Assembly (NCBI RefSeq): GCF_013340935.1 | Contig: NZ_WHOS01000052.1 | Location: forward strand, 1-50,460 | Reading direction: 5' to 3' | DNA from: Azospirillum melinis | Lineage (GTDB): Bacteria; Pseudomonadota; Alphaproteobacteria; Azospirillales; Azospirillaceae | Length of the DNA: 50,460 bases | Shown here: positions 41,796 to 50,315 of the stretch, in pieces | How positions within the stretch are numbered: the stretch's first letter is position 1 | Layout: each line of letters starts with the position of its first letter | Program-made: the position numbers and the translations under genes | The notes under the pieces: generated by a model | Told to the model about the DNA's origin: nothing | Database searches by the model: none | What the model saw: the letters and a program-made list of their open reading frames with translations, nothing else

Positions 41796-43046
41796 TTAGG
41801 CCAGCAGCTCCGCCAGCGACCGCGCCACCACCTGGGTGGCCTTGCGGAGATCCTCCAGCACCAGCTTCTCGTCGGCGCGGTGGCCGTTGGCCTCCAGCAG
41901 GTCGCGCGGGCCGGCGCCGTAGAGGATGGTGGGGATGCCGGCTTCCGAATAATGGCGGGCGTCGGTGTAGAGCGGGATGCCGGTCTGACCGACCGGAACG
42001 CCAAGAACCTCCTGCGCATGGCCGGCAAACAGCGCCGCCAGCCGCGGCGCGTCGCCGACCGAGCGGAAGGGCCGGGCCAGCAGGATGCGGCGGATGGAGA
42101 CACGGATGCCCTCCCGGCCGGCGATGGCCTTCTCGATCAGGGCGCGCAGCTCGGCCTCGACCTCCACCGGGTTCTCTTCCGGGATCATGCGGCGGTCGAG
42201 GCGGAAGGTGACGCGGTCGGGCACCACGTTGGTGTTGATGCCGCCCTGGATCAGCCCGACCGTCAGCGACGGGTGGGTGATGCCGGTGACGCTCGACCGG
42301 CGCGCCGCCAGCTCCGGCCGGTGGGCATAGAGCGCGGTCAGGATGCCGGTCGCCGCCTCCAGCGCGTCATGGCCGGTGTCGGGGCGGGCGGCGTGGGCGG
42401 ACTTGCCGTCCACCTGCACCTCCAGATGCAGGCAGCCATTGTGCCCGGTCACCACCGAATAGGCGAAGCTGGCCGACACCGCATAGTCCGGCTTGGAAAT
42501 CCCCTGGTCGAGCAGCCATTTCGGCCCGATCTCGCCGCCGGCTTCCTCGTCATAGGTCAGGTGCAGCTCGACCGTGCCCCTGAGCGGCGCCTGCGAGGCG
42601 ATCAGCGCCCGAAGCGCGAAGGCGTAGCTGGCGAAATCCGACTTCGACACCGCCACACCGCGGCCGTACATCACGCCGTCGCGGATCTCGGCGCCGTAGG
42701 GATCGCTCGACCAGCCCTCGCCGGGCGGCACCACGTCGCCATGGGCGTTGAGCGCCACGGTCGGGCCAGGGGTCGGCCCGTCGCCGAAGCGGTGGCGGAT
42801 CACCAGATTGGTGGCGCTGATCATGCCGTTGGCCCGCACCAGTTCGGCCGGCACCGGGTGGCGCTCCACCGTGAAGCCCATCGCCTCCAGCAGCTCGGCG
42901 GCGCGGACGGCGTGGGGGGCGCAGTCGCCTGCCGGGTTGTCGGACGGCACCTTCACCAGTTCCGCCAGGAAACGGACCTCCTCGTCGAAGCGGGCATTCA
43001 CCGCCTCATCCAGGGTAGCGGCGAGGGAGGGGGACAGGTCGGTCAT
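41796..43046 (-). CDS. M20-family ArgE/DapE-like deacylase
   Basis: Zinc-dependent amidohydrolase of 416 residues. The metal site motifs are VALNAHGDVVPPGEGW and HLTYDEEAGGEIG, with GVAVSKSDFASY between them; the catalytic glutamate is the first Glu of DEEAGGE. The C-terminal His ligand may be in DARHYSEAGIP. It belongs to the acetylornithine deacetylase/succinyl-diaminopimelate desuccinylase group, but those enzymes cannot be told apart here. The ATG at 43046 is preferred over the upstream in-frame start. It lies 13 bases after the allantoate amidohydrolase-like gene, so both form one operon. Confidence 0.9.
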   Translation of the reverse strand: MTDLSPSLAATLDEAVNARFDEEVRFLAELVKVPSDNPAGDCAPHAVRAAELLEAMGFTVERHPVPAELVRANGMISATNLVIRHRFGDGPTPGPTVALNAHGDVVPPGEGWSSDPYGAEIRDGVMYGRGVAVSKSDFASYAFALRALIASQAPLRGTVELHLTYDEEAGGEIGPKWLLDQGISKPDYAVSASFAYSVVTGHNGCLHLEVQVDGKSAHAARPDTGHDALEAATGILTALYAHRPELAARRSSVTGITHPSLTVGLIQGGINTNVVPDRVTFRLDRRMIPEENPVEVEAELRALIEKAIAGREGIRVSIRRILLARPFRSVGDAPRLAALFAGHAQEVLGVPVGQTGIPLYTDARHYSEAGIPTILYGAGPRDLLEANGHRADEKLVLEDLRKATQVVARSLAELLA

Positions 43047-43059
43047 GGCAGGCGGTCCG

Positions 43060-44343
43060 TCACGGGATGGAGGAGGAGGTTGCGGGCTGGAAATGTTCGA
43101 CGAAGCGGGCAAGCACGCGGGCGCCGGCCTCGGCGTCGGCGGCGGTGATGCGTTCGGCCGGGTTGTGCGAGATGCCGCGGTCGCAGCGCACGAACAGCAT
43201 GGCGATGTCGGTCAGCGCCGCCACCGCCATCGCGTCATGGCCGGCGCCGCTCGGCAGCTCCGGCGCGTCAAGCCCCTCGGCCTCGGCGGCGGCGGCGAAC
43301 TGCGCCATCAGCGCCGGGTGGCAGGCGACCGCCGGGCTTTCATGCAGGGTCTCGAAGCCGATGGCGACACCGCGGGCGTCGGCGATGGCCTCCAGCCGGG
43401 CGCGGACCGCGCCGACCCGCTCCAGCCGCAGCCCGTCGCGGTCGGCGCGCAAATCGATGGTGAAGCGGACCTTGCCGGGGATGACGTTGGTGGCGCCGGG
43501 CGACGCCTCGATCCGGCCGACGGTGCCGACCAGCCGCTCCTGGCCGGAGCACAGCTCCTCCACCGCCAGGATCATCTCGGCCGAGGCCGCCAGCGCGTCG
43601 CGGCGCAGGGTCATCGGCACGGTGCCGGCATGGCCGGCCATCCCCTCCACCGTCACCGCGAGCCGGGTGGCGCCGGCGATGGCGGTGACGATTCCGACCG
43701 GCCGGCCCAGCGCCTCCAGCACCGGCCCCTGTTCGATGTGCAGCTCGGCATAGGCCAGCACGTTCTCCGCCTTGTAGGCGGCCGTGGCCCAGGCGGCGGG
43801 GTCCAGCCCGAAGGCGGTCATGGCGTCGGCCAGCCGGGTGCCGGCGGCGTCGCGCGTCTCCAGCACCGCCGGGTCGAAGGTGCCGGCGATGGCGCGGCTG
43901 CCGATCAGGGTCGACTGGAAGCGCGTGCCCTCCTCGTCGCCGAAGCCGATCACCTCGACGGCGAAGGGCAGGCGCCGGCCGCGGGCGTGCAGGTCGGCGG
44001 CCACGGCGATGCCGCTCAGCACCCCCAGCATGCCGTCATAGCGCCCGGCATCGCGCACGGTGTCGAGGTGCGAGCCGATCAGCAGGGCCGGCAGCCCCGG
44101 CTTGTCGCCCTCGTAGCGGCCGACGATGTTGCCGACCGCGTCCTCGTGCACGCCCATCCCGGCTTCGCGCATCCAGCCGGCGACGAGGTCGTTGGCGCGG
44201 CGGTGTTCCGGCGTCAGGTAGAGGCGCGACAGCCGCCCCTCCTCCGCGCTGATCGCCGCAAGCGCGTCGATGCGGTCGAGAAGGGCCGCTCCCGACAACA
44301 GAGACTCGGGCTGCGGAGAGTCGGGCGGCAGGGAATCGGGCAT
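43060..44343 (-). CDS. M20-family Zn amidohydrolase (allantoate/N-carbamoyl-amino-acid type)
   Basis: The 427-residue enzyme contains the diagnostic GSHLDTVRDAGRYDGMLGVLSGI, VIGFGDEEGTRF and AYAELHIEQGPVLEALG, and the C-terminal SGAGHDAMAVAAL and CDRGISHNPAERI. These define the AllC/HyuC/beta-ureidopropionase group that hydrolyses N-carbamoyl or ureido substrates and releases ammonia. Allantoate and N-carbamoyl-L-amino acids are equally possible. With the ArgE/DapE-like gene downstream it suggests a nitrogen-salvage operon. Confidence 0.93.
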   Translation of the reverse strand: MPDSLPPDSPQPESLLSGAALLDRIDALAAISAEEGRLSRLYLTPEHRRANDLVAGWMREAGMGVHEDAVGNIVGRYEGDKPGLPALLIGSHLDTVRDAGRYDGMLGVLSGIAVAADLHARGRRLPFAVEVIGFGDEEGTRFQSTLIGSRAIAGTFDPAVLETRDAAGTRLADAMTAFGLDPAAWATAAYKAENVLAYAELHIEQGPVLEALGRPVGIVTAIAGATRLAVTVEGMAGHAGTVPMTLRRDALAASAEMILAVEELCSGQERLVGTVGRIEASPGATNVIPGKVRFTIDLRADRDGLRLERVGAVRARLEAIADARGVAIGFETLHESPAVACHPALMAQFAAAAEAEGLDAPELPSGAGHDAMAVAALTDIAMLFVRCDRGISHNPAERITAADAEAGARVLARFVEHFQPATSSSIP

Positions 44344-44687
44344 CGGCGGTTCCGGAATGCGCTGAGGAAGCGGGACGATGGAATCAGGACTATGGAAGCG
44401 GTTATACGCCGAAGCCGCGCTGCCGCCCTAGCCCCCGGCCGGCGAAGACAGTTTCAAAGAATCCCGGAAAGGCGCAGCCCCAGCGCCGTCCGCCCGTGCC
44501 GCAGCGCAAAAAGACAGGGCGGAATTCGTTGGTGGTGCCGAATAATGCCTACCACCCTCTGGAAGCCTCGGGCAGACTTCATAGATGAGGATGAACAAAA
44601 GCGCCCGGTCAACGGTCGTATTGGGGGTCTTATCGGGGCGCGTATTTGCTGCGAGTGCGAAAGAAACAGCTGAGGGGAGGTGCGTCC
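44344..44687. other. 344-bp divergent intergenic region
   Basis: No gene is supported. It should contain promoters for the leftward amidohydrolase operon and the rightward small gene. An inverted repeat GGTGGT (44531-44536) / ACCACC (44551-44556) with a 14-base spacer is a possible operator. No further signal was recognised. Confidence 0.5.
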
Positions 44688-44987
44688 ATGACGTCGTTCG
44701 ATCCCGACATGCCTTTCGAGAACGCAACGCCGATTGGCCGACCCGGTGCCGGCCTGTGGTTCAACAACCGGACCGAGCTGGCCCAGGCCCGCACGCTGGC
44801 GGGGTGGATCACGCTGCTGGCGGAGGACCGCGGGCTGGACGACCGCCAGCTGGCCGTCGCCACCGGGCTGGACATCGAGGATGCGCGCGCCGTGCGCGAG
44901 GGGGCGGTGGCGATGCTGCCGCCCCGGCTGCTGAACGGGGCGCTGGCCCGGCTGGAGGGCCGGAACGACGAAGGGCGGCTGCAATAG
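44688..44987 (+). CDS. Small helix-turn-helix-like hypothetical protein
   Basis: A 99-residue protein of unknown function. The central part, from LAGWITLLAEDRGLDDRQLAVATGLDIEDARAVREG, has the spacing of an XRE-type helix-turn-helix (helix, GLDDRQLA, turn, recognition helix). The N-terminus is Pro/Gly/Asn-rich. The ATG at 44688 is well supported by GGGGAGG six bases upstream. It stands alone between divergent and convergent neighbours. Confidence 0.65.
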   Translation: MTSFDPDMPFENATPIGRPGAGLWFNNRTELAQARTLAGWITLLAEDRGLDDRQLAVATGLDIEDARAVREGAVAMLPPRLLNGALARLEGRNDEGRLQ

Positions 44988-45030
44988 CTGCAAACCGCCC
45001 TTCGCGAAACCGGAAAGCCGTGGCGCCGCG

Positions 45031-45240
45031 TCAGGCGACGGACAGCACATCCACATACATGTTGGCCGGTGCCGACAGGTGGATGCGGTACAGCATGCCG
45101 GACTGGTCGACGATGATGTCGGCGACCGGGTTCTTGGTCGACAGGTCGGTGACCGCGGCGCGCACATTGCGCGGCAGCTGGTCCAGTTCGACGTCGCGGT
45201 AGCCGGACTTGTCGGAAAGCTTGATGGTCTTGTTGCCCAT
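45031..45240 (-). CDS. Small hypothetical protein, 69 residues
   Basis: I do not recognise the family. The product starts MGNKTIKLSDKSGYRDVEL and is predicted to form mixed strands and a short helix (LDQLPRNVRAAVTDL), without signal peptide or membrane segment. The frame stays open upstream, but the ATG at 45240 begins the structured part. It is convergent with the small helix-turn-helix gene and 174 bases from the BON-domain gene. Confidence 0.55.
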   Translation of the reverse strand: MGNKTIKLSDKSGYRDVELDQLPRNVRAAVTDLSTKNPVADIIVDQSGMLYRIHLSAPANMYVDVLSVA

Positions 45241-45414
45241 GATGGCAGCTGCTCTGTTCCAGAAGGCTTGAGAGGGGATACTCGATTGGCCGCGGGACAA
45301 TGGTCCCCGACGGTTAACCAACGGTTAAGCAGCCTCTCCGGTCCTGCGATCCCCGGCGCAGGGCAGCAGCGCATGCGGTGCAGGGGGGCGAACGCCCCCC
45401 GGCAAGTCCTTGAC

Positions 45415-45951
45415 TCAGCGGCGGTTGCGCGCGTCGCTGCCGGCCCCGCCACTTTCGGCCATGGCGTCCCCGTGCCGCAGGGTGTCGTCCTCCGGCAGCG
45501 GCTGCTTGCCCAGCACCATGGAGCTGTTGTCGAGCGCCGCCACCATCGCGTCCCGTGCCGGGGCGCCGGGGCCGGTCACGCTGCCCTCGCCCTGCGGAGC
45601 CGCCGGTTCCACCCGCTCGCCGATGCCGACGGAGGTCGTCTGGCCCGGCGCGGTCCGGCCGGCGATGCGCAGGTCGTTCTGCACATGGCCGACGCCCGAC
45701 ACGCTCTCGGCGATGTCCTCCGCCCGGCGGCGGGCCGCGCGGTCGCCGACGGTGCCGGACAGCGTCACCTCGCCCCCCTCCACCCTCACGCCGATGTCGG
45801 AGGCGTCGATGTGGTGGTCGTCGGTCAGGCGCTCGTTGATGTCCTCCAGGATGCGTTCGTCGGAGCGGCGGTAATTGCGCGGGCCGACGCCGCGATAGTG
45901 GGCCTGCGGGCTCATCTTGACGAACTCTTCGCTCCAGGGATGGCGGTGCAT
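45415..45951 (-). CDS. BON-domain protein
   Basis: A 178-residue protein with one BON domain (about residues 32-98): DERILEDINERLTDDHHIDASDIGVRVEGGEVTLSGTV, and ARRRAEDIAESVSGVGHVQNDLRI. BON domains bind phospholipid or other surfaces and occur in osmotic-shock and periplasmic proteins such as OsmY. Here there is no signal peptide; the tail after 105 is disordered and Gly/Ala/Asp-rich. GGAGG six bases before the ATG supports this start. It is divergent from the glucose dehydrogenase gene. Confidence 0.88.
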   Translation of the reverse strand: MHRHPWSEEFVKMSPQAHYRGVGPRNYRRSDERILEDINERLTDDHHIDASDIGVRVEGGEVTLSGTVGDRAARRRAEDIAESVSGVGHVQNDLRIAGRTAPGQTTSVGIGERVEPAAPQGEGSVTGPGAPARDAMVAALDNSSMVLGKQPLPEDDTLRHGDAMAESGGAGSDARNRR

Positions 45952-46145
45952 GGCGGCCTCCGTCTCGTTGATTTCGGACTCCTTTGCCCTTTAACAAAAG
46001 TTGCGCCCGTGGCGTTCCGGCGCTTGAGCCCGGCGCACCCGGAAGGTCAGCCTTGCGGGGTGAAAGGGGATGGGGACCGAAAATGCCGCAACCTTGGCCG
46101 CGCCCGGCTGTTCGGTCCGAAAAGCTTTCGGTCGAGGTGCGTGCC

Positions 46146-48593
46146 ATGAAACAGTCCGAACGAAGCGTCGCCCTCTGGGCGATGGTCATCCTGCTGGCGG
46201 TTCTGGGGTTGGGGGCGCTGGGCGGCGGTCTCTGGCTGATCCTGCTGGGCGGCTCCTGGTACTACGCCGTCGCCGGCCTGCTGTTCCTCGCCACCGCGGC
46301 CTTGCTGGCGAAGCGGTCACCGGCGGCCCTGTCGGTCTATGCGCTGCTGGTGATCGGCACGCTGATCTGGGCCTTGTGGGAGGTCGGGCTGGACTGGTGG
46401 CCGCTGTCGGCGCGCGGCGACGTGGTCGCGGTGGTGGGATTCCTGCTGTTGCTGCCCTGGGTCACCCACCGCCTGGGCGAACGCCAGCCGATGGCCGGCG
46501 AACCGGCGCCGGGGGCCTATCCCGTCGGCGCCTTCCGCGGCACCGGCCTTGCGCTGACCGCCTCGCTGGCCGTCGTGCTGCTGGTCGCCGTCGCCTCCTG
46601 GTTCACCGACCCGCACCGCATCGACGGCACCGTTCCGGCGCGCCAGCAGACCGCCTCCGCCGCGGCTCCGGCCGGCGGTTCGGGGCCAGCGGTCCCGGAC
46701 GGGGAGTGGCAGGCCTATGGCCGCACCGGCTTCGGCCAGCGCTATTCGCCGCTGACCGGCATCACGCCGGAGAACGCGGACAAGCTTCAGGTCGCCTGGA
46801 GTTATCAGACCGGCGACCTGCGCGGCCAGCCCGGCGACCCGAAGGAAACGACCTTCGAGGTGACGCCGCTGAAGATCGGCAACCGGCTGTTCCTGTGCTC
46901 GCCGCACCAGCATGTCATCGCGCTCGACGCCACCACCGGCAAGGAGGTCTGGCGCCGCGACCTTCAGATCGACCCGAAGCAGCTGGCCCTGCAGCACCTG
47001 ACCTGCCGCGGCCTGTCCTACCGCCCGGCGCCGCAGGCCGCGACGGCCACGGCATCCACCCCTGCGGCCGGCGGCGCCTGCGCTGCCCGGCTGTTCATGC
47101 CGACCGCCGACGGCCGACTGGTGGCGCTGAACCCGGAGGACGGGTCGATCTGCACCGGCTTCGGCGAGAACGGGCAGGTCAACCTGTGGGCCAACATGCC
47201 CAATGTCCAACCCGGCGCCTATTATTCGACCTCGCCGCCGGTGGTCACCGCCAAGCTGATCGTGGTCGGCGGCACGGTGCTGGACAATGTCTCGACCAAG
47301 GAGCAGTCGGGCGTCGTCCGCGCCTTCGACGCCGACAGCGGCCGGCTGGTGTGGAACTGGGATTCGGCCAGGCCGGACCAGACCGCGCCGATTGCCGATG
47401 GCCAGACCTACACCGTCAACTCGCCCAACAGCTGGTCCATCGCCAGCGTCGACGAGGCGCTGGGCATGGTCTATCTGCCGCTGGGCAACCAGCCGCCCGA
47501 CCAGTTCGGCGGCAACCGCAGCCCGGAGGTGGAGCGCTTCTCCTCCTCCGTCGTGGCGCTCGATCTGGCGACGGGGCAGGTGCGCTGGGTCTTCCAGACC
47601 GTGCATCACGATCTGTGGGACTATGACGTGCCGGCGCAGCCCAGCCTGATCGATTTGACCGTCAACGGCCAGACCGTCCCGGCCCTGGTCCAGCCAACCA
47701 AGCAGGGCGAGCTGTTCGTGCTCGACCGCCGCACCGGCCAGCCGGTCCTGCCGGTGACCGAGAAGCCGGCGCCGCAGGGCGCCGCCGAGGGCGACCACAG
47801 CGCCCCGACCCAGCCGGTCTCGGTCCTGTCCTACGACCCGCCGCCGCTGAGCGGGGCGGACATGTGGGGGGCGACGATGTTCGACCAGCTCGCCTGCCGC
47901 ATCGCGCTGAAGCGCCTGCGTTACGACGGCCGCTTCACCCCGCCGTCGCTCCAGGGCTCGCTGGTCTATCCCGGCAATTTCGGCGTCTTCAACTGGGGCA
48001 GCGTCGCCGTCGATCCCCAGCGCCAGATCGCCTTCACCACCCCGACATATCTCGCCTTCGTCTCGCAGCTGGTGCCGCGCCAGAACGACACCGACCTCTA
48101 TGTCCAGGGCGACGAGCGGCCCAAATTCAGCCTGCCGGCGCTGAACGAGAATTTCGGTGCGCCCTATGCGATCAAGCTCGGCCCCTTCGTCTCGGTGCTG
48201 GGGCTGCCCTGTCAGGCGCCGCCCTGGGGCTATGTCGCCGCCGCCGACCTGACGACCGGCAAACTGGTGTGGAAGCACAAGAACGGCACCACCCGCGACG
48301 CCTCGCCGGTCCCGCTGCCCTTCCGCATGGGCGTGCCCAACCTGGGCGGCCCGATGATGACCGCGGGCGGCGTCGCCTTCCTGTCCGGCACCATCGACTA
48401 TTATGTCCGGGCCTACGACGTTTCCACCGGCAGGCAGCTGTGGGAAAGCCGCCTGCCGGCCGGCGGTCAGGCGACGCCGATGACCTACCAGGGCGAGGAC
48501 GGCCGGCAATATGTGCTGGTGGTGGCCGGCGGCCATGGCTCGCTGGGGACCAAGGGCGGCGATTCAGTGATCGCCTACGCGCTGCCGAAGTGA
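46146..48593 (+). CDS. gcd: Membrane-bound PQQ-dependent glucose dehydrogenase family
   Basis: Oxidises an aldose such as glucose to the lactone in the periplasm and passes electrons to ubiquinone. The 815-residue protein has five N-terminal membrane helices (within about residues 8-155), then an eight-bladed PQQ beta-propeller. Visible motifs are WQAYGRTGFGQRYSPLTGI, TFEVTPLKIGNRLFLCSPHQHVIALDA, VFQTVHHDLWDYDVPAQPSLIDL and the C-terminal VVAGGHGSLGTKGGDSVIAYALP. It could alternatively be a quinate/shikimate dehydrogenase, which shares the architecture. ATG 46146 follows a GAGGT site. No PQQ biosynthesis genes are in this window. Confidence 0.93.
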   Translation: MKQSERSVALWAMVILLAVLGLGALGGGLWLILLGGSWYYAVAGLLFLATAALLAKRSPAALSVYALLVIGTLIWALWEVGLDWWPLSARGDVVAVVGFLLLLPWVTHRLGERQPMAGEPAPGAYPVGAFRGTGLALTASLAVVLLVAVASWFTDPHRIDGTVPARQQTASAAAPAGGSGPAVPDGEWQAYGRTGFGQRYSPLTGITPENADKLQVAWSYQTGDLRGQPGDPKETTFEVTPLKIGNRLFLCSPHQHVIALDATTGKEVWRRDLQIDPKQLALQHLTCRGLSYRPAPQAATATASTPAAGGACAARLFMPTADGRLVALNPEDGSICTGFGENGQVNLWANMPNVQPGAYYSTSPPVVTAKLIVVGGTVLDNVSTKEQSGVVRAFDADSGRLVWNWDSARPDQTAPIADGQTYTVNSPNSWSIASVDEALGMVYLPLGNQPPDQFGGNRSPEVERFSSSVVALDLATGQVRWVFQTVHHDLWDYDVPAQPSLIDLTVNGQTVPALVQPTKQGELFVLDRRTGQPVLPVTEKPAPQGAAEGDHSAPTQPVSVLSYDPPPLSGADMWGATMFDQLACRIALKRLRYDGRFTPPSLQGSLVYPGNFGVFNWGSVAVDPQRQIAFTTPTYLAFVSQLVPRQNDTDLYVQGDERPKFSLPALNENFGAPYAIKLGPFVSVLGLPCQAPPWGYVAAADLTTGKLVWKHKNGTTRDASPVPLPFRMGVPNLGGPMMTAGGVAFLSGTIDYYVRAYDVSTGRQLWESRLPAGGQATPMTYQGEDGRQYVLVVAGGHGSLGTKGGDSVIAYALPK

Positions 48594-48662
48594 AATCCAT
48601 CCGTACGAGGTGGTGTAGGATCGCCACTCTCCGCGATTCAACCGACCCCGAGAAGGCAGTTC

Positions 48663-49280
48663 ATGACCATCATCGTCCATCATCTCAACAACAGCCGGTC
48701 GCAGCGGATTCTCTGGCTCCTGGAGGAACTGGAGCTTCCCTATGAGATCCGCTTCTACCAGCGCGACAAGGTCACCAATCTGGCCCCGCCGGAGCTGAAG
48801 GCGGTGCATCCGCTGGGGAAATCCCCGCTGCTGGAGATCGACGGGCGGATCGTCATGGAGTCCGGCGCCATCGTCCAGCATCTGTGCGAGCGTGCCGGCC
48901 GCTTCCTGCCGCCGGCCGGATCGGACGACGCGCTGCGCCATCTCCAGCTGATGCATTTCGCCGAGGGCTCGGTGATGACCCCGGTGCTGCTCGACCTCTA
49001 TGTCGGGCGGCTGGGCGAGGCGGGGGCGCCGCTGCATCCCCGCATCCAGGAGCAGCTGGCCAGCCATTTCGACTATCTGGAGTCCGAGCTTCGCCCCTCC
49101 GGCCATTTCGTCGGCGACGATCTGACCGGCGCCGACATCATGCTCAGCTTCCCGGTCGAGATTGCGATGATGAAGGGCAACCGCGGCCGCTGGCCGAAGC
49201 TCGCCGCCTTCGTCGACGCCATGCACGCCCGTCCGGCATGGCAGCGCGCGCTTGCCAAAGGCGGCGCCTATTTCAAGTGA
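48663..49280 (+). CDS. Glutathione S-transferase
   Basis: A 205-residue cytosolic protein. The N-terminal thioredoxin-like domain (1-80) contains NNSRSQRILWLLEELELPYE, and HPLGKSPLLEIDGRIVMESGAIVQHLCE, including the cis-Pro and ES glutathione-binding residues. The C-terminal helical domain ends with RPAWQRALAKGG. It is close to the fungal/bacterial URE2p- or GTT1-like classes. Substrate unknown. It lies 69 bases after gcd, may be independent, and ends before a strong hairpin terminator. Confidence 0.93.
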   Translation: MTIIVHHLNNSRSQRILWLLEELELPYEIRFYQRDKVTNLAPPELKAVHPLGKSPLLEIDGRIVMESGAIVQHLCERAGRFLPPAGSDDALRHLQLMHFAEGSVMTPVLLDLYVGRLGEAGAPLHPRIQEQLASHFDYLESELRPSGHFVGDDLTGADIMLSFPVEIAMMKGNRGRWPKLAAFVDAMHARPAWQRALAKGGAYFK

Positions 49281-49291
49281 CCGCCAATGAA

Positions 49292-49323
49292 AAGGCCCGC
49301 CCCGGTCTCCCGGGGCGGGCCTT
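49292..49323. terminator. Bidirectional hairpin terminator
   Basis: A perfect 14-pair stem (AAGGCCCGCCCCGG / CCGGGGCGGGCCTT) with a TCTC tetraloop lies between the convergent glutathione S-transferase and 3-hydroxybutyryl-CoA dehydrogenase genes. Reading rightward it ends in CTTCTTC; leftward in CTTTTC. It can terminate both transcripts. Confidence 0.9.
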
Positions 49324-49343
49324 CTTCACAAAACCGGCAATCC

Positions 49344-50222
49344 TCAGCGCGTCGGCACCGGCGGCGTCTGCGAGTAGTCGTAGAAGCCGCGGCCGTATTT
49401 CTTGCCGATCCAGCCGGCCTCGACATACTTCACCAGCAGCGGGCAGGGGCGGTACTTGCTGTCGGCAAGGCCCTCGTACAGCACCTGCATCACCGCCAGA
49501 CAGGTGTCCAGCCCGATGAAGTCGGCCAGCTCCAGCGGGCCCATCGGGTGGTTGGCGCCCAGCTTCAGCGCGGTGTCGATGGCGTCGACGCCGCCGACGC
49601 CCTCATACAGCGTGTAGACGGCCTCGTTGATCATCGGCAGCAGGATGCGGTTGACGATGAAGGCCGGGAAATCCTCCGCCACCGCGGCGGTCTTGCCGAT
49701 GGCGAGCGTCAGTTCCTTGATGGCCTCGAAGGTCGGCTCGTCGGTGGCGATGCCGCGGATCAGCTCGACCAGCTGCATCACCGGCACCGGGTTCATGAAG
49801 TGCATGCCCATGAACTTGGCCGGACGGTCGGTCGCCGCCGCCAGACGGGTGATCGAGATCGACGAGGTGTTCGTCGCGATCAGCGCCTCCGGCTTCAGGT
49901 GCGGGACCAGCTTCTTCAGGAGGTCGCGCTTCAGCGCCTCGTTCTCGGTCGCGGCCTCGACCACCAGATCGCAGTCGCCGAAGATCGACAGGTCGGTGCC
50001 GGTGACGATTCGGCCCAGAGCCGCCGTCTTGTCCGTCTCGCTCAGCTTGCCCTTCTGGATCTGCCGGTCGAAGTTCCGGGAGATGCCGGCGAGCGACTTT
50101 TCCAGCGCCGCTTCGCTGATGTCGGACAGGGTGACGGCGTAGCCGGCCTGGGCACAGACCTGGGCGATGCCGCTGCCCATCTGGCCGGCGCCGATGATGC
50201 CAATCTTCTTGATCGTGGTCAT
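49344..50222 (-). CDS. 3-hydroxybutyryl-CoA dehydrogenase
   Basis: NAD(P)-dependent oxidation/reduction of 3-hydroxyacyl-CoA; 292 residues, cytosolic. The Rossmann fold starts KKIGIIGAGQMGSGIAQVCAQAGY; the family signature DFPAFIVNRILLPMINEAVYTLYEGV and the catalytic His in MGMHFMNPVPVMQLVE are present. The C-terminal domain ends GRGFYDYSQTPP. It follows etfA on the same strand by 93 bases, an order common in alphaproteobacteria where ETF and this enzyme are expressed together. Confidence 0.96.
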   Translation of the reverse strand: MTTIKKIGIIGAGQMGSGIAQVCAQAGYAVTLSDISEAALEKSLAGISRNFDRQIQKGKLSETDKTAALGRIVTGTDLSIFGDCDLVVEAATENEALKRDLLKKLVPHLKPEALIATNTSSISITRLAAATDRPAKFMGMHFMNPVPVMQLVELIRGIATDEPTFEAIKELTLAIGKTAAVAEDFPAFIVNRILLPMINEAVYTLYEGVGGVDAIDTALKLGANHPMGPLELADFIGLDTCLAVMQVLYEGLADSKYRPCPLLVKYVEAGWIGKKYGRGFYDYSQTPPVPTR

Positions 50223-50257
50223 GGAGGCTGTCCCGCGAAGGATGTGGGGTGGTTGGT

Positions 50258-50299
50258 CCGCCGCGGCGTCACCGGTTCCGTCCGGTGACGCCGCGGCGG
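50258..50299. terminator. 18-pair hairpin between etfA and hydroxybutyryl-CoA dehydrogenase
   Basis: CCGCCGCGGCGTCACCGG (50258-50275) pairs perfectly with 50282-50299 around a TTCCGT loop. Neither side has a T-tract, so it may reduce readthrough or stabilise the upstream etfA mRNA, rather than being a full intrinsic terminator. Confidence 0.65.
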
Positions 50300-50315
50300 T
50301 CCGGATCAGCGCGCC

